DNA from: a virus
DNA: 23,491 nt
Direction: 5' to 3' (one strand)
IMG/VR virus record: IMGVR_UViG_3300025769_000864
Location: 1-23,491 of that record
Position numbers and translations under genes: made by a program. How positions within the stretch are numbered: position 1 is the first letter of the stretch; every line of letters begins with the position of its first letter. The notes under the pieces were generated by a model. The model was not told where the DNA came from and made no database searches. It saw nothing but the letters and a program-made list of their open reading frames with translations. This document shows, piece by piece, positions 15,604 to 22,092 of the stretch.

Positions 15604-16403
15604 TATAATACAGACGAGTCATAGTTTTTAACTAACTTCCAGTAAGTTAGCATAGCATTAAACATTCCTAAGTGTTTAGTATGTGATTCTTTATCCCAAA
15701 CAAAAGGAAGGACCAAGCCTGTATCTTTTCTGTCTACAAATATAGATACTCGTTCTACATCATCAAAGCCACAGCCTTGAGCATATGCTGACAACTGCAT
15801 TCCATGTTCATCGAACACCAACTTCGCTGGGTCTTTACCTTTTAGATTATCTTTGGTTTTAAAATCTATAAATATTCCTGACTTAGAATACAAGTCTATC
15901 TTTCCACCATAACCTGCATCAGCACAGAAAGAATCTTCTGCTATCCACTCTTCGTTAGGAAAAGCTTCATCTAAATACTTCTTGATTGCTTTGTAAGGTT
16001 TAGTTTTAGTCTTACCTAAAAAACCTTTCTCAATCATACCATGTATCTTTGTCCCTTGCTGGGCAGCTTGGATACCTACCTGTTTAGAATCTGTTTGACA
16101 TCTGTAATAAAAAGACTCAATTGTTTCATCTTCTCCTTGTTCTAAGGTAAGGAAAGAATTAAGTAATTGTTTTTGTTTCCAAGTCTCTAAAGATGGCTTG
16201 GCTATAATACCCATGATAGTTGTCACAGACGGAACTAAACCTAAAGACTTAGCATCTCTGAGTGTAGTGTTTCTTTCTTTACCATTAGCACCTATGATAG
16301 TATACATAGGCTCACCTTCTTGGGTATACCAGTGTCCTGATTCAGACTTAAACTTATTATAGTTGTCCTTCACCAAGTTGTCAAGTTCTTTTTCTTTAGT
16401 CAT
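15603..16403 (-). CDS. RecB/Cas4-like PD-(D/E)XK exonuclease
   Basis: A 266-aa protein with the order of motifs of RecB-family nucleases: H121 (GTKIHGMIEKG), D170 (GYGGKIDLYSK), D180-F-K182-T (FIDFKTK) and Q203-x-x-x-Y207 (MQLSAYA). This is the place where T7 carries its gp6 5'-3' exonuclease, so it may do the same work in recombination and host DNA breakdown. That is inference from motif and position. I see no iron-sulphur cysteine cluster of the Cas4 type. The start overlaps the end of the HNH-like gene by eight bases. Codons 6-13 contain a perfect sigma70 consensus promoter pointing to the downstream genes. Confidence 0.82.
   Translation of the reverse strand: MTKEKELDNLVKDNYNKFKSESGHWYTQEGEPMYTIIGANGKERNTTLRDAKSLGLVPSVTTIMGIIAKPSLETWKQKQLLNSFLTLEQGEDETIESFYYRCQTDSKQVGIQAAQQGTKIHGMIEKGFLGKTKTKPYKAIKKYLDEAFPNEEWIAEDSFCADAGYGGKIDLYSKSGIFIDFKTKDNLKGKDPAKLVFDEHGMQLSAYAQGCGFDDVERVSIFVDRKDTGLVLPFVWDKESHTKHLGMFNAMLTYWKLVKNYDSSVL
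16356..16384 (-). promoter_or_regulatory. Perfect-consensus sigma70 promoter inside the exonuclease gene
   Basis: On the minus strand TTGACA (16384-16379), 17 bases, TATAAT (16361-16356): both hexamers are exact. The start would be near 16349, inside the exonuclease coding region, so the transcript would serve endonuclease I, the DUF3310-like gene, nrdA and nrdB. At about 35% GC, an exact 12-base match at this spacing is expected only about 0.02 times over both strands of the window (my rough estimate). Confidence 0.6.
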
Positions 16404-16944
16404 TAGTTATTCCTTTTTCTTTGTATAACTTTTTGTAAAAGTTACCTACTGTTAATATTTGTTCAGGTGTTGCTTGGTTTTTAATTGAGTTAGCCATAAG
16501 AGAAACAATAATAATATTATCTTTTACATAACCTTTCTCAGGCACTATCCTATCTAAAGAAGGAGAATTTTGCCAGTTGTTTTTACCTTTACCTTTACCC
16601 CACTTTTGCCCTTCTTTATTTAATTCAAATTTAATTCCTAAGATAGGACACTCCTTTGTTATTATATCTCGTAAATCTTTTACCTTAAGGGTACAAGGAA
16701 CATTATGTTTTTTTGCTCTACCTGCTGCTGCTTTTTGCATATCTTGAAGATGTTGATTATCTCCGACTTGTTTACTTTTCCTAGCATTTGAAACATGTTT
16801 TCTCCTATATTTTTGAACACAAGAATTACATATACGTTGTCCTAAGTTCATATTACACTGGTAACAGTTACCTTTGGGGTTGGTTGTCTTACTACCCGAA
16901 ACCAAAACTACATCACAAACCCTACATGTTTTAGTGTGTTTCAC
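16396..16944 (-). CDS. HNH-like zinc endonuclease, possible intruder gene
   Basis: A 182-aa protein with three CxxC pairs in the first 45 residues (C7/C10, C27/C30, C39/C42) that could bind zinc. A C-terminal module follows: CPILGIKFEL (99-108), then NSPSLDRIVPEKGYVKDNI (126-144) and a MANSIKNQAT segment. The S-L-D-R-I-x-P-x-K-G-Y-x-x-x-N-I-x-x-V-S pattern is one I recognise in phage HNH/endonuclease VII-like proteins, where D and N belong to the nuclease fold. The start is GTG (16944) with a GGAG-like site, overlapping the polymerase stop by 14 bases, and it overlaps the exonuclease by eight. It sits between replication genes, a favoured place for homing-type endonucleases. Its real target is unknown. 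Confidence 0.68.
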   Translation of the reverse strand: MKHTKTCRVCDVVLVSGSKTTNPKGNCYQCNMNLGQRICNSCVQKYRRKHVSNARKSKQVGDNQHLQDMQKAAAGRAKKHNVPCTLKVKDLRDIITKECPILGIKFELNKEGQKWGKGKGKNNWQNSPSLDRIVPEKGYVKDNIIIVSLMANSIKNQATPEQILTVGNFYKKLYKEKGITND

Positions 16945-18676
16945 TCCAATCTCCTCCTATTTTATATTCACCATCAAGAGGACATCTCATATTAAAATGT
17001 TCTCCTGCCTGTTTTAAACTATCCACTGCAAGTTGTCCTACCTTGTTAGCATTACATGCTGGTACTTCAATCTGCCATTCGTCATGAATGTTAGCTACAA
17101 ACTTATGTGGTACAGCAGTTATCTTAAGTCTTGCTTCAAGTATCTCCAATCCTTTCTTCATTACAATAGCACCACCACCCTGTAATAAACTATTTAATGC
17201 AGCGTGTTCGTGTCTTATATAAATCTTACGACCATCTATTCCCATTAAGTATCCTCGCTTTGCAGCTCCTTGTACTTTGTCCTTAAGAGTTTTAAATGTG
17301 GGGAGATTATCGAGAAAGCGTTGCTTAAGTTCTTTACCCTGCTTTCTTGATCCTCCAACCACACTCCCAATCTTTTCATCTCCTGCTCCGTATACGAGGG
17401 CATAGATGAAAGTCTTTGCTGTATCTCGTGATTCAAGTCCTGCAAGTTTTTGATTAGTTGTGTGTATGTCTCCGTTGACCACTTCATGTATGTACTCCTC
17501 ATCGTTCATATAGTGTGCTAACATTCTAAGTTCTAGTCCTGAAGCATCAACTCCAACTAAAACATTCCCGTCTTCTACAGTCCAACAAGCTCTACATTCT
17601 TTACCGAAAGGACTGTAAACAGCCGGTACTTGAGCCACATTAGGGTGGTTATGAGACATACGACCAGTAATAGTTCCGTTAGGAATGACTGAACCATGTA
17701 CTCTACCATCATCTTCTAGTGCATCCAACCATGATTGTATCTGAGCTATACGCTTTTGATATAGTAGGAAGTCTGCGATTAGTTTAGCTTCATGTATGTG
17801 AGTAATCTTTTTAAGAGTACCCTCGTCTACAATCGGCTGACCTGTAGGTGTAAAACGTTTAGGTTTCCAACCTACCTCAACAAGATACTCACCAATCTGT
17901 TTACGACTGCCTAAGTTAAACTCTTTAAGTTCTTGTCGCATAAAGGGCTTGTATTTCTTTTGTGTCATACAAGTGTCATACTCTTCTTTTGTCAATCCTG
18001 ACTTAGACAACTCACCATCTTTCTTAAACTTAGGTACAACTAATTTTACATCAACCATCCTAGGTTTGAATGTGCGTTGTACTTCCTCGACTATTTCATT
18101 CATCTTAGTTTTAAGATCAGCAAGTAATGTAGTAGCCTGTCTTTCATTAAACTTGAACCCGTTGTTTTCTTGATCAGACATTATCCGAGCAACCCTGTGT
18201 TCAAGATCAATTGACTGTTGACTAAAACCTACTTGTTCTTGAAGCAATGCATAGTAAACTAACTCATTTAGTTTAACATCATTGACACAATACTCTAGCA
18301 TCTGTGGTGTATATTCGTCAAAGTCTATGGGTTGTTCTTGCTTTGCAAAGTTTACACGATAACCCCACGTCTTTAAACTGTGTCCGTTTTCTCGGATAGG
18401 TTTAAACAACCTAGACATAACAAGAGTATCTTCAATCTTCTTGTGATATAAATCTACACCAGTTAGTTTCTTAATAACATCTAAATCAAAACGTAAGATG
18501 TTGTGTCCGATTAGTGTACCGGCATTGCTAAGAAACTCTAAACCTTCTTCAAGCTTGTCAGGTGTAAACTCATGTACCTCACCACCAACTTCTTTGGCTA
18601 CAATACAATGTAGCTTTGTTGGTTTAAGACCATCACACTCTATGTCAAATATAATTTTAGAATTCTGTGTTGTCAA
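16931..18676 (-). CDS. Family A DNA polymerase with 3'-5' exonuclease (T7 gp5-like)
   Basis: A 581-aa replicative polymerase (T7 gp5 has 704). Exonuclease: D11 and E13 (FDIECDGL), N59 with D64/D66 (GHNILRFDLD), and D133 (YCVNDVKL). Polymerase: D377 (motif A, VGVDASGLELR); R417, K421 and Y425 (motif B, RDTAKTFIYALVYGAG); H531, D532 and E533 (motif C, NIHDEWQIE). Y425 aligns with E. coli Pol I F762 and T7 Y526. An ATG at 18718 would give 595 aa but overlap primase by 62 bases. I chose TTG at 18676 because GAGGAGG lies six bases upstream and the protein then begins ten residues before DIE, as in T7. The thumb region (about residues 203-255) is shorter than T7's thioredoxin-binding insertion. Confidence 0.96.
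   Translation of the reverse strand: MTTQNSKIIFDIECDGLKPTKLHCIVAKEVGGEVHEFTPDKLEEGLEFLSNAGTLIGHNILRFDLDVIKKLTGVDLYHKKIEDTLVMSRLFKPIRENGHSLKTWGYRVNFAKQEQPIDFDEYTPQMLEYCVNDVKLNELVYYALLQEQVGFSQQSIDLEHRVARIMSDQENNGFKFNERQATTLLADLKTKMNEIVEEVQRTFKPRMVDVKLVVPKFKKDGELSKSGLTKEEYDTCMTQKKYKPFMRQELKEFNLGSRKQIGEYLVEVGWKPKRFTPTGQPIVDEGTLKKITHIHEAKLIADFLLYQKRIAQIQSWLDALEDDGRVHGSVIPNGTITGRMSHNHPNVAQVPAVYSPFGKECRACWTVEDGNVLVGVDASGLELRMLAHYMNDEEYIHEVVNGDIHTTNQKLAGLESRDTAKTFIYALVYGAGDEKIGSVVGGSRKQGKELKQRFLDNLPTFKTLKDKVQGAAKRGYLMGIDGRKIYIRHEHAALNSLLQGGGAIVMKKGLEILEARLKITAVPHKFVANIHDEWQIEVPACNANKVGQLAVDSLKQAGEHFNMRCPLDGEYKIGGDWSETH
18648..18676 (-). promoter_or_regulatory. Sigma70-like promoter candidate at the polymerase start
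   Basis: On the minus strand TTGACA (18676-18671), a 17-base spacer, TATATT (18653-18648, 5 of 6). The TTG of the -35 is also the chosen start codon of the polymerase, so a transcript from here would begin inside the polymerase gene and mainly serve the genes after it. Overlap with codons makes chance more likely than for the other promoters. Confidence 0.3.
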
Positions 18677-20318
18677 ATGTTTCCTCCTCTGATAACTCAA
18701 AGAGCCTACCAGTTTCATTGTTGTAACGTAAGCTACAGGCTAATCCAGTATCACCTGTGTATCTTGATTTAAGTACACGTACTCTTGTAGTGTTAGCTTC
18801 GTCTTGATTCTCTGCTTGTTGATTACGTTCTAGTGCAATTACACAATCAGATAGTTGTGCTATCCCTGCTGAACCTTTGAGGTGTGAAAGAGAGACTTCA
18901 ATCCCTTGCTCATGTCCTTTGTCACCTGATGCTCTACGTAAGTGAGATACAAGTATCATACCCACTCCTGTTTCTTCAACAAGACTACGCAATCTATTCA
19001 TAAGTGAATCAATACCTCTACGTTCATCACCTTCACCCATGACATTGACTAACATATGAAGATGGTCTACAACCACCCACTTACATTCACAGCCTACAAT
19101 AATATATCGTAGCTTAGAGAATACTTCATCAATATCTGTGACCCCAAGATGGGCATGGATAAACACACGACCTTTAGGTATAACTTTATCAAACAGATTA
19201 GTTAGTTGTTCTTCGGTGTATTGATCTCGTCTCTCGTTAAGATACACTCGATCATTAGCTTCAATGGATATAATACCATCAGCAGTTCGTAACCAGTTCT
19301 CTTCAAGAGCTACAATACCTACATTGTCTTCAGTATTTTTAATTAGCCAGTGTTCAAGCTCACGAGTCACACTAGACTTACCTAGTCCTGTGCCACCTGT
19401 AAGAGTTACAAGCTCACCTTTACGCATACCAAATAGTTTCTTGTTCAGACCTTCCCAAGGATAGGCAATGCTTTCCTTAGTCTCTCGATGTAACCATTCA
19501 GACTTTTGAGCAGACAAGTCCATGATACCTGATGGTGTGTAGGTTCTAGCTTCCCACCATGCAGACATGAAAGCTTGAAACTTCTTCTGTCGAAGCATGT
19601 CATTAGCATCCTTACATCCATTAGGTAGGGTGACTATCTTAGCCTTGCCGGGTTTTAATATACGAGCAACCTTTCTAGCTGCTTCTTTACCTGCCTTGTC
19701 ATTATCAAAACATAATACTACGTTCTCAAATGATTCAACAAACTCAATGCTTTCTCGTATATCTTTAACAGCACCTGATGCACCACGCTTTAACGAGACA
19801 CATGCCCACTTTGACTGCATCAATTCATAAGCAGCCATAGCATCACACTCACCTTCAACAATTGTTAGATACTTACCACCAGTATTTCGGAACAACTGTT
19901 CCCCAAATAAACCAGTGCCTTCATACGTACCTGCAAATGCAAAGTTCTTGTTGTCTACAAAACGTGTCTTAGTACCAACCACTTCGTTACCATTGAAGAA
20001 TGGATAGATGTGTTGAGACACTTTGTTATCTGTACTTACTACTCGTCTTACTCCATACTTCTTAGCTGTGTCTTCAGAAATACATCTGTCTGTAAGAGCA
20101 CCAAAGCTACCAGTATATGTGTTAAGAAAAGTATTACTTACTTTAGGTTTAGGATTTGTGTCCATAATTTTACCATCACAAGCATCAATATAATTAGGGA
20201 AGTGTGTCTCACAGCTAAAGCAATGAGCAGACTTGTCCTCGTTCATAGACACAGGGTCAGAGCCACCACATGATGGGCAGGGTAATTTGTGTCGTACGAA
20301 TTTACTTTGTTCTTGCAT
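18657..20318 (-). CDS. DNA primase-helicase (T7 gp4-like)
   Basis: A 553-aa bifunctional fork enzyme. The zinc ribbon has C14/C17 and C33/C36 (CPSC, CFSC). The TOPRIM primase core has E155 (IVEGECDAM) and D205/D207 (CFDNDKAG). The RecA-type helicase has Walker A at 308-316 (GGTGLGKSS), an acidic residue after strand 2 (ALEEN, 338-341), Walker B D418 (VVVDHLHML), a Q/H-type strand (LVSHLRR) and a putative arginine finger in the R511-R518 stretch. The last 12 residues (LSEEETFDNTEF) are acidic and end in Phe, as in T7 gp4, where this tail binds the polymerase. AAAGGAG precedes the ATG by seven bases. The gene follows a stem-loop in a 49-base gap. Confidence 0.96.
   Translation of the reverse strand: MQEQSKFVRHKLPCPSCGGSDPVSMNEDKSAHCFSCETHFPNYIDACDGKIMDTNPKPKVSNTFLNTYTGSFGALTDRCISEDTAKKYGVRRVVSTDNKVSQHIYPFFNGNEVVGTKTRFVDNKNFAFAGTYEGTGLFGEQLFRNTGGKYLTIVEGECDAMAAYELMQSKWACVSLKRGASGAVKDIRESIEFVESFENVVLCFDNDKAGKEAARKVARILKPGKAKIVTLPNGCKDANDMLRQKKFQAFMSAWWEARTYTPSGIMDLSAQKSEWLHRETKESIAYPWEGLNKKLFGMRKGELVTLTGGTGLGKSSVTRELEHWLIKNTEDNVGIVALEENWLRTADGIISIEANDRVYLNERRDQYTEEQLTNLFDKVIPKGRVFIHAHLGVTDIDEVFSKLRYIIVGCECKWVVVDHLHMLVNVMGEGDERRGIDSLMNRLRSLVEETGVGMILVSHLRRASGDKGHEQGIEVSLSHLKGSAGIAQLSDCVIALERNQQAENQDEANTTRVRVLKSRYTGDTGLACSLRYNNETGRLFELSEEETFDNTEF
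18683..18689 (-). promoter_or_regulatory. Strong ribosome site deciding the TTG start of the polymerase
   Basis: GAGGAGG reads on the minus strand, six bases before TTG 18676, within the last codons of the primase-helicase gene. No other in-frame start near the exonuclease motif has a comparable site. Confidence 0.8.
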
Positions 20319-20338
20319 TCTATCTCCTTTAGAAAAGT

Positions 20339-20360
20339 GGCTAGGCTTTTACACCTAGCC
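20339..20360 (-). terminator. Stem-loop between the acidic protein and primase-helicase genes
   Basis: GGCTAGG (20339-20345) and CCTAGCC (20354-20360) form a perfect 7-bp stem with an 8-base loop, in one of the few real gaps of the minus-strand arm. On the minus strand it is followed by ACTTTTC, a weak T run, then the primase ribosome site. It may be a partial terminator or an RNA processing/stability element that sets SSB output above primase output. Confidence 0.5.
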
Positions 20361-20367
20361 GAGTTGT

Positions 20368-20610
20368 TTATTTTGAAGATTCTTCGTCAGTTTCTTCGGC
20401 TGGTTCGACTATAGCTTCGTCTCTACCCTTAAGCAACTCTTCTAAGTTAGCTCTGTGGGTACGACTAGCAAAGTCTAAGGCTTCAATGACAACCTGTAGG
20501 TTACCAACCTTCTGTACAATAACTGTTGCTTCTTGCTTCACTGCATCATCAGTAATGTTATTGACATCAAAGTTGGTAGTACCATCATCATTGTTGATAG
20601 TAATAATCAT
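20368..20610 (-). CDS. Small acidic protein after SSB
   Basis: An 80-aa protein of unknown family. The N-terminal strand-like part (MIITINNDDGTTNFDVNNI) is followed by helices (VVIEALDFASRTHRANLEELLKG) and an acidic tail (EPAEETDEESSK). The start overlaps the SSB stop as TAATG, so the two are probably co-translated. A stem-loop follows its stop. It may be an accessory of SSB, judged only by coupling. Confidence 0.7.
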   Translation of the reverse strand: MIITINNDDGTTNFDVNNITDDAVKQEATVIVQKVGNLQVVIEALDFASRTHRANLEELLKGRDEAIVEPAEETDEESSK

Positions 20611-21026
20611 TAGAATTCTTCTCCATCGGATAAGAACTCATCACCATCACCATTCTTGTAAGGCACAAGATCGGTAATCATTACTGCCTGTAAATCTAAT
20701 CCTGTGTAAGGACCAAACTTACCTTCGCCACTGTATTCGTTGTACTGGACTTTAATTTTTGATCCATTACCAACAGCAGTTGTGACTTCCTGCTTCTCAG
20801 CATTCATCAAACGAGGTGCAGGTCTAACCATTCCGTTAGGACCATTTACTTTACGTTTGATTATAACAGCAGGACCTTCATCCATCTGTTTTACTTTGTG
20901 TCCACGAGATGCAAACTCGTTTGCTGTCTCATCATCAACCACTAAGTTGACTGTGTACACGGGTTCAAATGTCGTATTGGGTGTCGTTATACTAGCCCAG
21001 TACGCTGTTCCTTCTAATATTGCCAT
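20610..21026 (-). CDS. Single-stranded DNA-binding protein (T7 gp2.5-like)
   Basis: A 138-aa protein fitting the gp2.5-like OB-fold group of podoviruses. It has an N-terminal GTAYWASITTPNT segment, VYTVNLVVDDETANEF (residues 23-38), a basic stretch (IIKRKVNGPNG, 55-65), and IKVQYNEYSGEGKFGPYTGLDLQAVMI (91-117), which resembles the strand that closes the fold in this family. The C-terminus (DGDEFLSDGEEF) is acidic and ends in Phe, the hallmark of T7 gp2.5, where it contacts polymerase and helicase. AAAGGAGG precedes the ATG. It is the first well-sized gene after the strongest promoter of the arm. Confidence 0.88.
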   Translation of the reverse strand: MAILEGTAYWASITTPNTTFEPVYTVNLVVDDETANEFASRGHKVKQMDEGPAVIIKRKVNGPNGMVRPAPRLMNAEKQEVTTAVGNGSKIKVQYNEYSGEGKFGPYTGLDLQAVMITDLVPYKNGDGDEFLSDGEEF

Positions 21027-21040
21027 ATGCGTTTCCTCCT

Positions 21041-21160
21041 TTATAGCGTTGTTGTGAAGTTGGAAGGGTTGTGAGTAGCTACCCTAGAAGCCACAGCATT
21101 AGCTGCACCAAACCATCTGTTCAATTGGAGATAGAGGGCTTGATATGTTTGGTTACTCAT
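21041..21160 (-). CDS. 39-codon ORF right after the main promoter (leader peptide or leader RNA)
   Basis: ATG 21160 opens a 39-codon frame to TAA at 21041, ending just before the SSB ribosome site. The product begins MSNQTYQALYLQLNRWFGAA and ends in a Thr-rich tail (NFTTTL). The predicted transcription start is only about 3-6 bases before the ATG and there is no ribosome site, so if translated it would be nearly leaderless. It could equally be the untranslated leader of the SSB transcript. Confidence 0.4.
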   Translation of the reverse strand: MSNQTYQALYLQLNRWFGAANAVASRVATHNPSNFTTTL

Positions 21161-21170
21161 TGTGATACCA

Positions 21171-21199
21171 AGTATAACAGAATCAGTCTTGAATGTCAA
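21171..21199 (-). promoter_or_regulatory. Strong sigma70 promoter with extended -10 ahead of SSB and the replication genes
   Basis: On the minus strand TTGACA (21199-21194), 17 bases, TATACT (21176-21171, 5 of 6), with TGT directly before the -10 (extended -10). It overlaps the last codons of the 73-aa gene and lies in a gap of about 155 bases before SSB. The predicted start is about 21164. It would drive the whole replication block. Confidence 0.75.
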
Positions 21200-21404
21200 G
21201 CAATATTTCTTCCATACTTATCACAGGGTTTTCAAATAAAGTAACTAAGAAATTTTCTCCATCTTTTTTTACTTCATAAGCTGCTTTACTTTCATAAAAT
21301 TCTTGATAGTTATCTGCTACATAAGCTTCAAACCTTCTGAGTTCATCTCTGTCAAAGATAGCTGTCTCTCCTTCAGCCATCATCCTTTCGTATATGTAGT
21401 TCAT
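21183..21404 (-). CDS. 73-aa protein, unknown function
   Basis: An acidic, helical 73-aa protein (MNYIYERMMAEGETAIFDRDELRRFEAYV, then a strand-like YEVKKDGENFLVTLFENP). An upstream in-frame ATG (21428) would add eight residues. The ATG at 21404 is preferred because AGGAGG lies five bases before it and it forms an ATGA overlap with the preceding gene. Its final codons hold the -35 of the main promoter. No family is recognised. Confidence 0.68.
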   Translation of the reverse strand: MNYIYERMMAEGETAIFDRDELRRFEAYVADNYQEFYESKAAYEVKKDGENFLVTLFENPVISMEEILLDIQD

Positions 21405-21898
21405 GCAACCTCCTGTGTTGTCCACCATACAGGCTTAGCTCTATTGCGTTCCCATTTGGCATAGTGTTTTTCGTTAATGCAGTAATCACGATAAGCAATG
21501 ATAGCATCCTCATTCTTATACTCCTCAGGCATAGCCTGTGCTAGTGGTGTTAGACTTGTATGTGTAATGTTGTCAGGCATCTTGCTCAATGGTTCTTCTA
21601 ATTTGACAACACTTGCATGTTTCCTACCGTATCTATACTCATACTCCATACCTAATGCTAGGAAGTGTTTGTATAACCATGAGTAGTTAGAGCTAGATTC
21701 TCTTGCCCATATAGTACATGGATGATTCCAGTAGGCACGTTTGTAAAGTCCATTGGCATCTGCGTACTCATCACCATCTAGTTCTCGGTGTGCAGTACAT
21801 AACATTTGTGCTGTTTCTAGTGGCATCTTGACTAACATCTTATCAGGCTGTGCTTCTGCTGATACAGTTGGACATTCATCAAAATAAAATATGTTCAT
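21401..21898 (-). CDS. Conserved marine-phage protein, 165 aa
   Basis: A 165-aa protein with MNIFYFDECP, VKMPLETAQMLCTAHRELDG (residues 23-42), NHPCTIWARESSSNYSWLYKHF (58-79), EYRYGRKHAS (86-95) and a C-terminal AMPEEYK-x6-AYRDYC-x4-HYAKWERNRAKPVWW. I recognise this layout (VKM.LETAQ.L.TAHR and HP..IW.RES..NY.WLY) from a family widespread in marine phages, usually left without a function. The spacing of E, W and the C-terminal W recalls pyrimidine-dimer glycosylases (Pyr_excise), but that is speculative. The start overlaps the stop of the 64-aa gene by one base. Confidence 0.7.
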   Translation of the reverse strand: MNIFYFDECPTVSAEAQPDKMLVKMPLETAQMLCTAHRELDGDEYADANGLYKRAYWNHPCTIWARESSSNYSWLYKHFLALGMEYEYRYGRKHASVVKLEEPLSKMPDNITHTSLTPLAQAMPEEYKNEDAIIAYRDYCINEKHYAKWERNRAKPVWWTTQEVA

Positions 21899-22092
21899 TA
21901 AGCTTCTCCAATTAAAACAACTTCACCATGTAGTTCGTATCCACTTTGTCCTGTGTTAGCTACATCAATTCTATCTATCCAATAATTTTCTAAATTGTAA
22001 TCAGAGTTGTTAGGATTGTTTTCTAACACACGAACATTTAAAGTTTTGTCAGTGATAGTGTTTAGATTATCTATTAAATCTTGTACTGTCAT
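21898..22092 (-). CDS. 64-aa small alpha/beta protein
   Basis: A 64-aa protein starting MTVQDLIDNLNTITDKTLNVRVLENN and ending HGEVVLIGEA. This fits a common small phage pattern: an N-terminal helix 'tv.dLi..L', then a V-x-V strand, then a final strand. No function is known for that group. It overlaps its neighbours at both ends by one to four bases (ATGA with the gene before it), consistent with a coupled chain. Confidence 0.7.
   Translation of the reverse strand: MTVQDLIDNLNTITDKTLNVRVLENNPNNSDYNLENYWIDRIDVANTGQSGYELHGEVVLIGEA

Noticed and set aside
20860-20868. TGT-TATAAT (extended -10) on the minus strand inside the SSB gene
   Set aside because: No -35 at 16-18 bases, and it is explained by Ala-Val-Ile-Ile codons.
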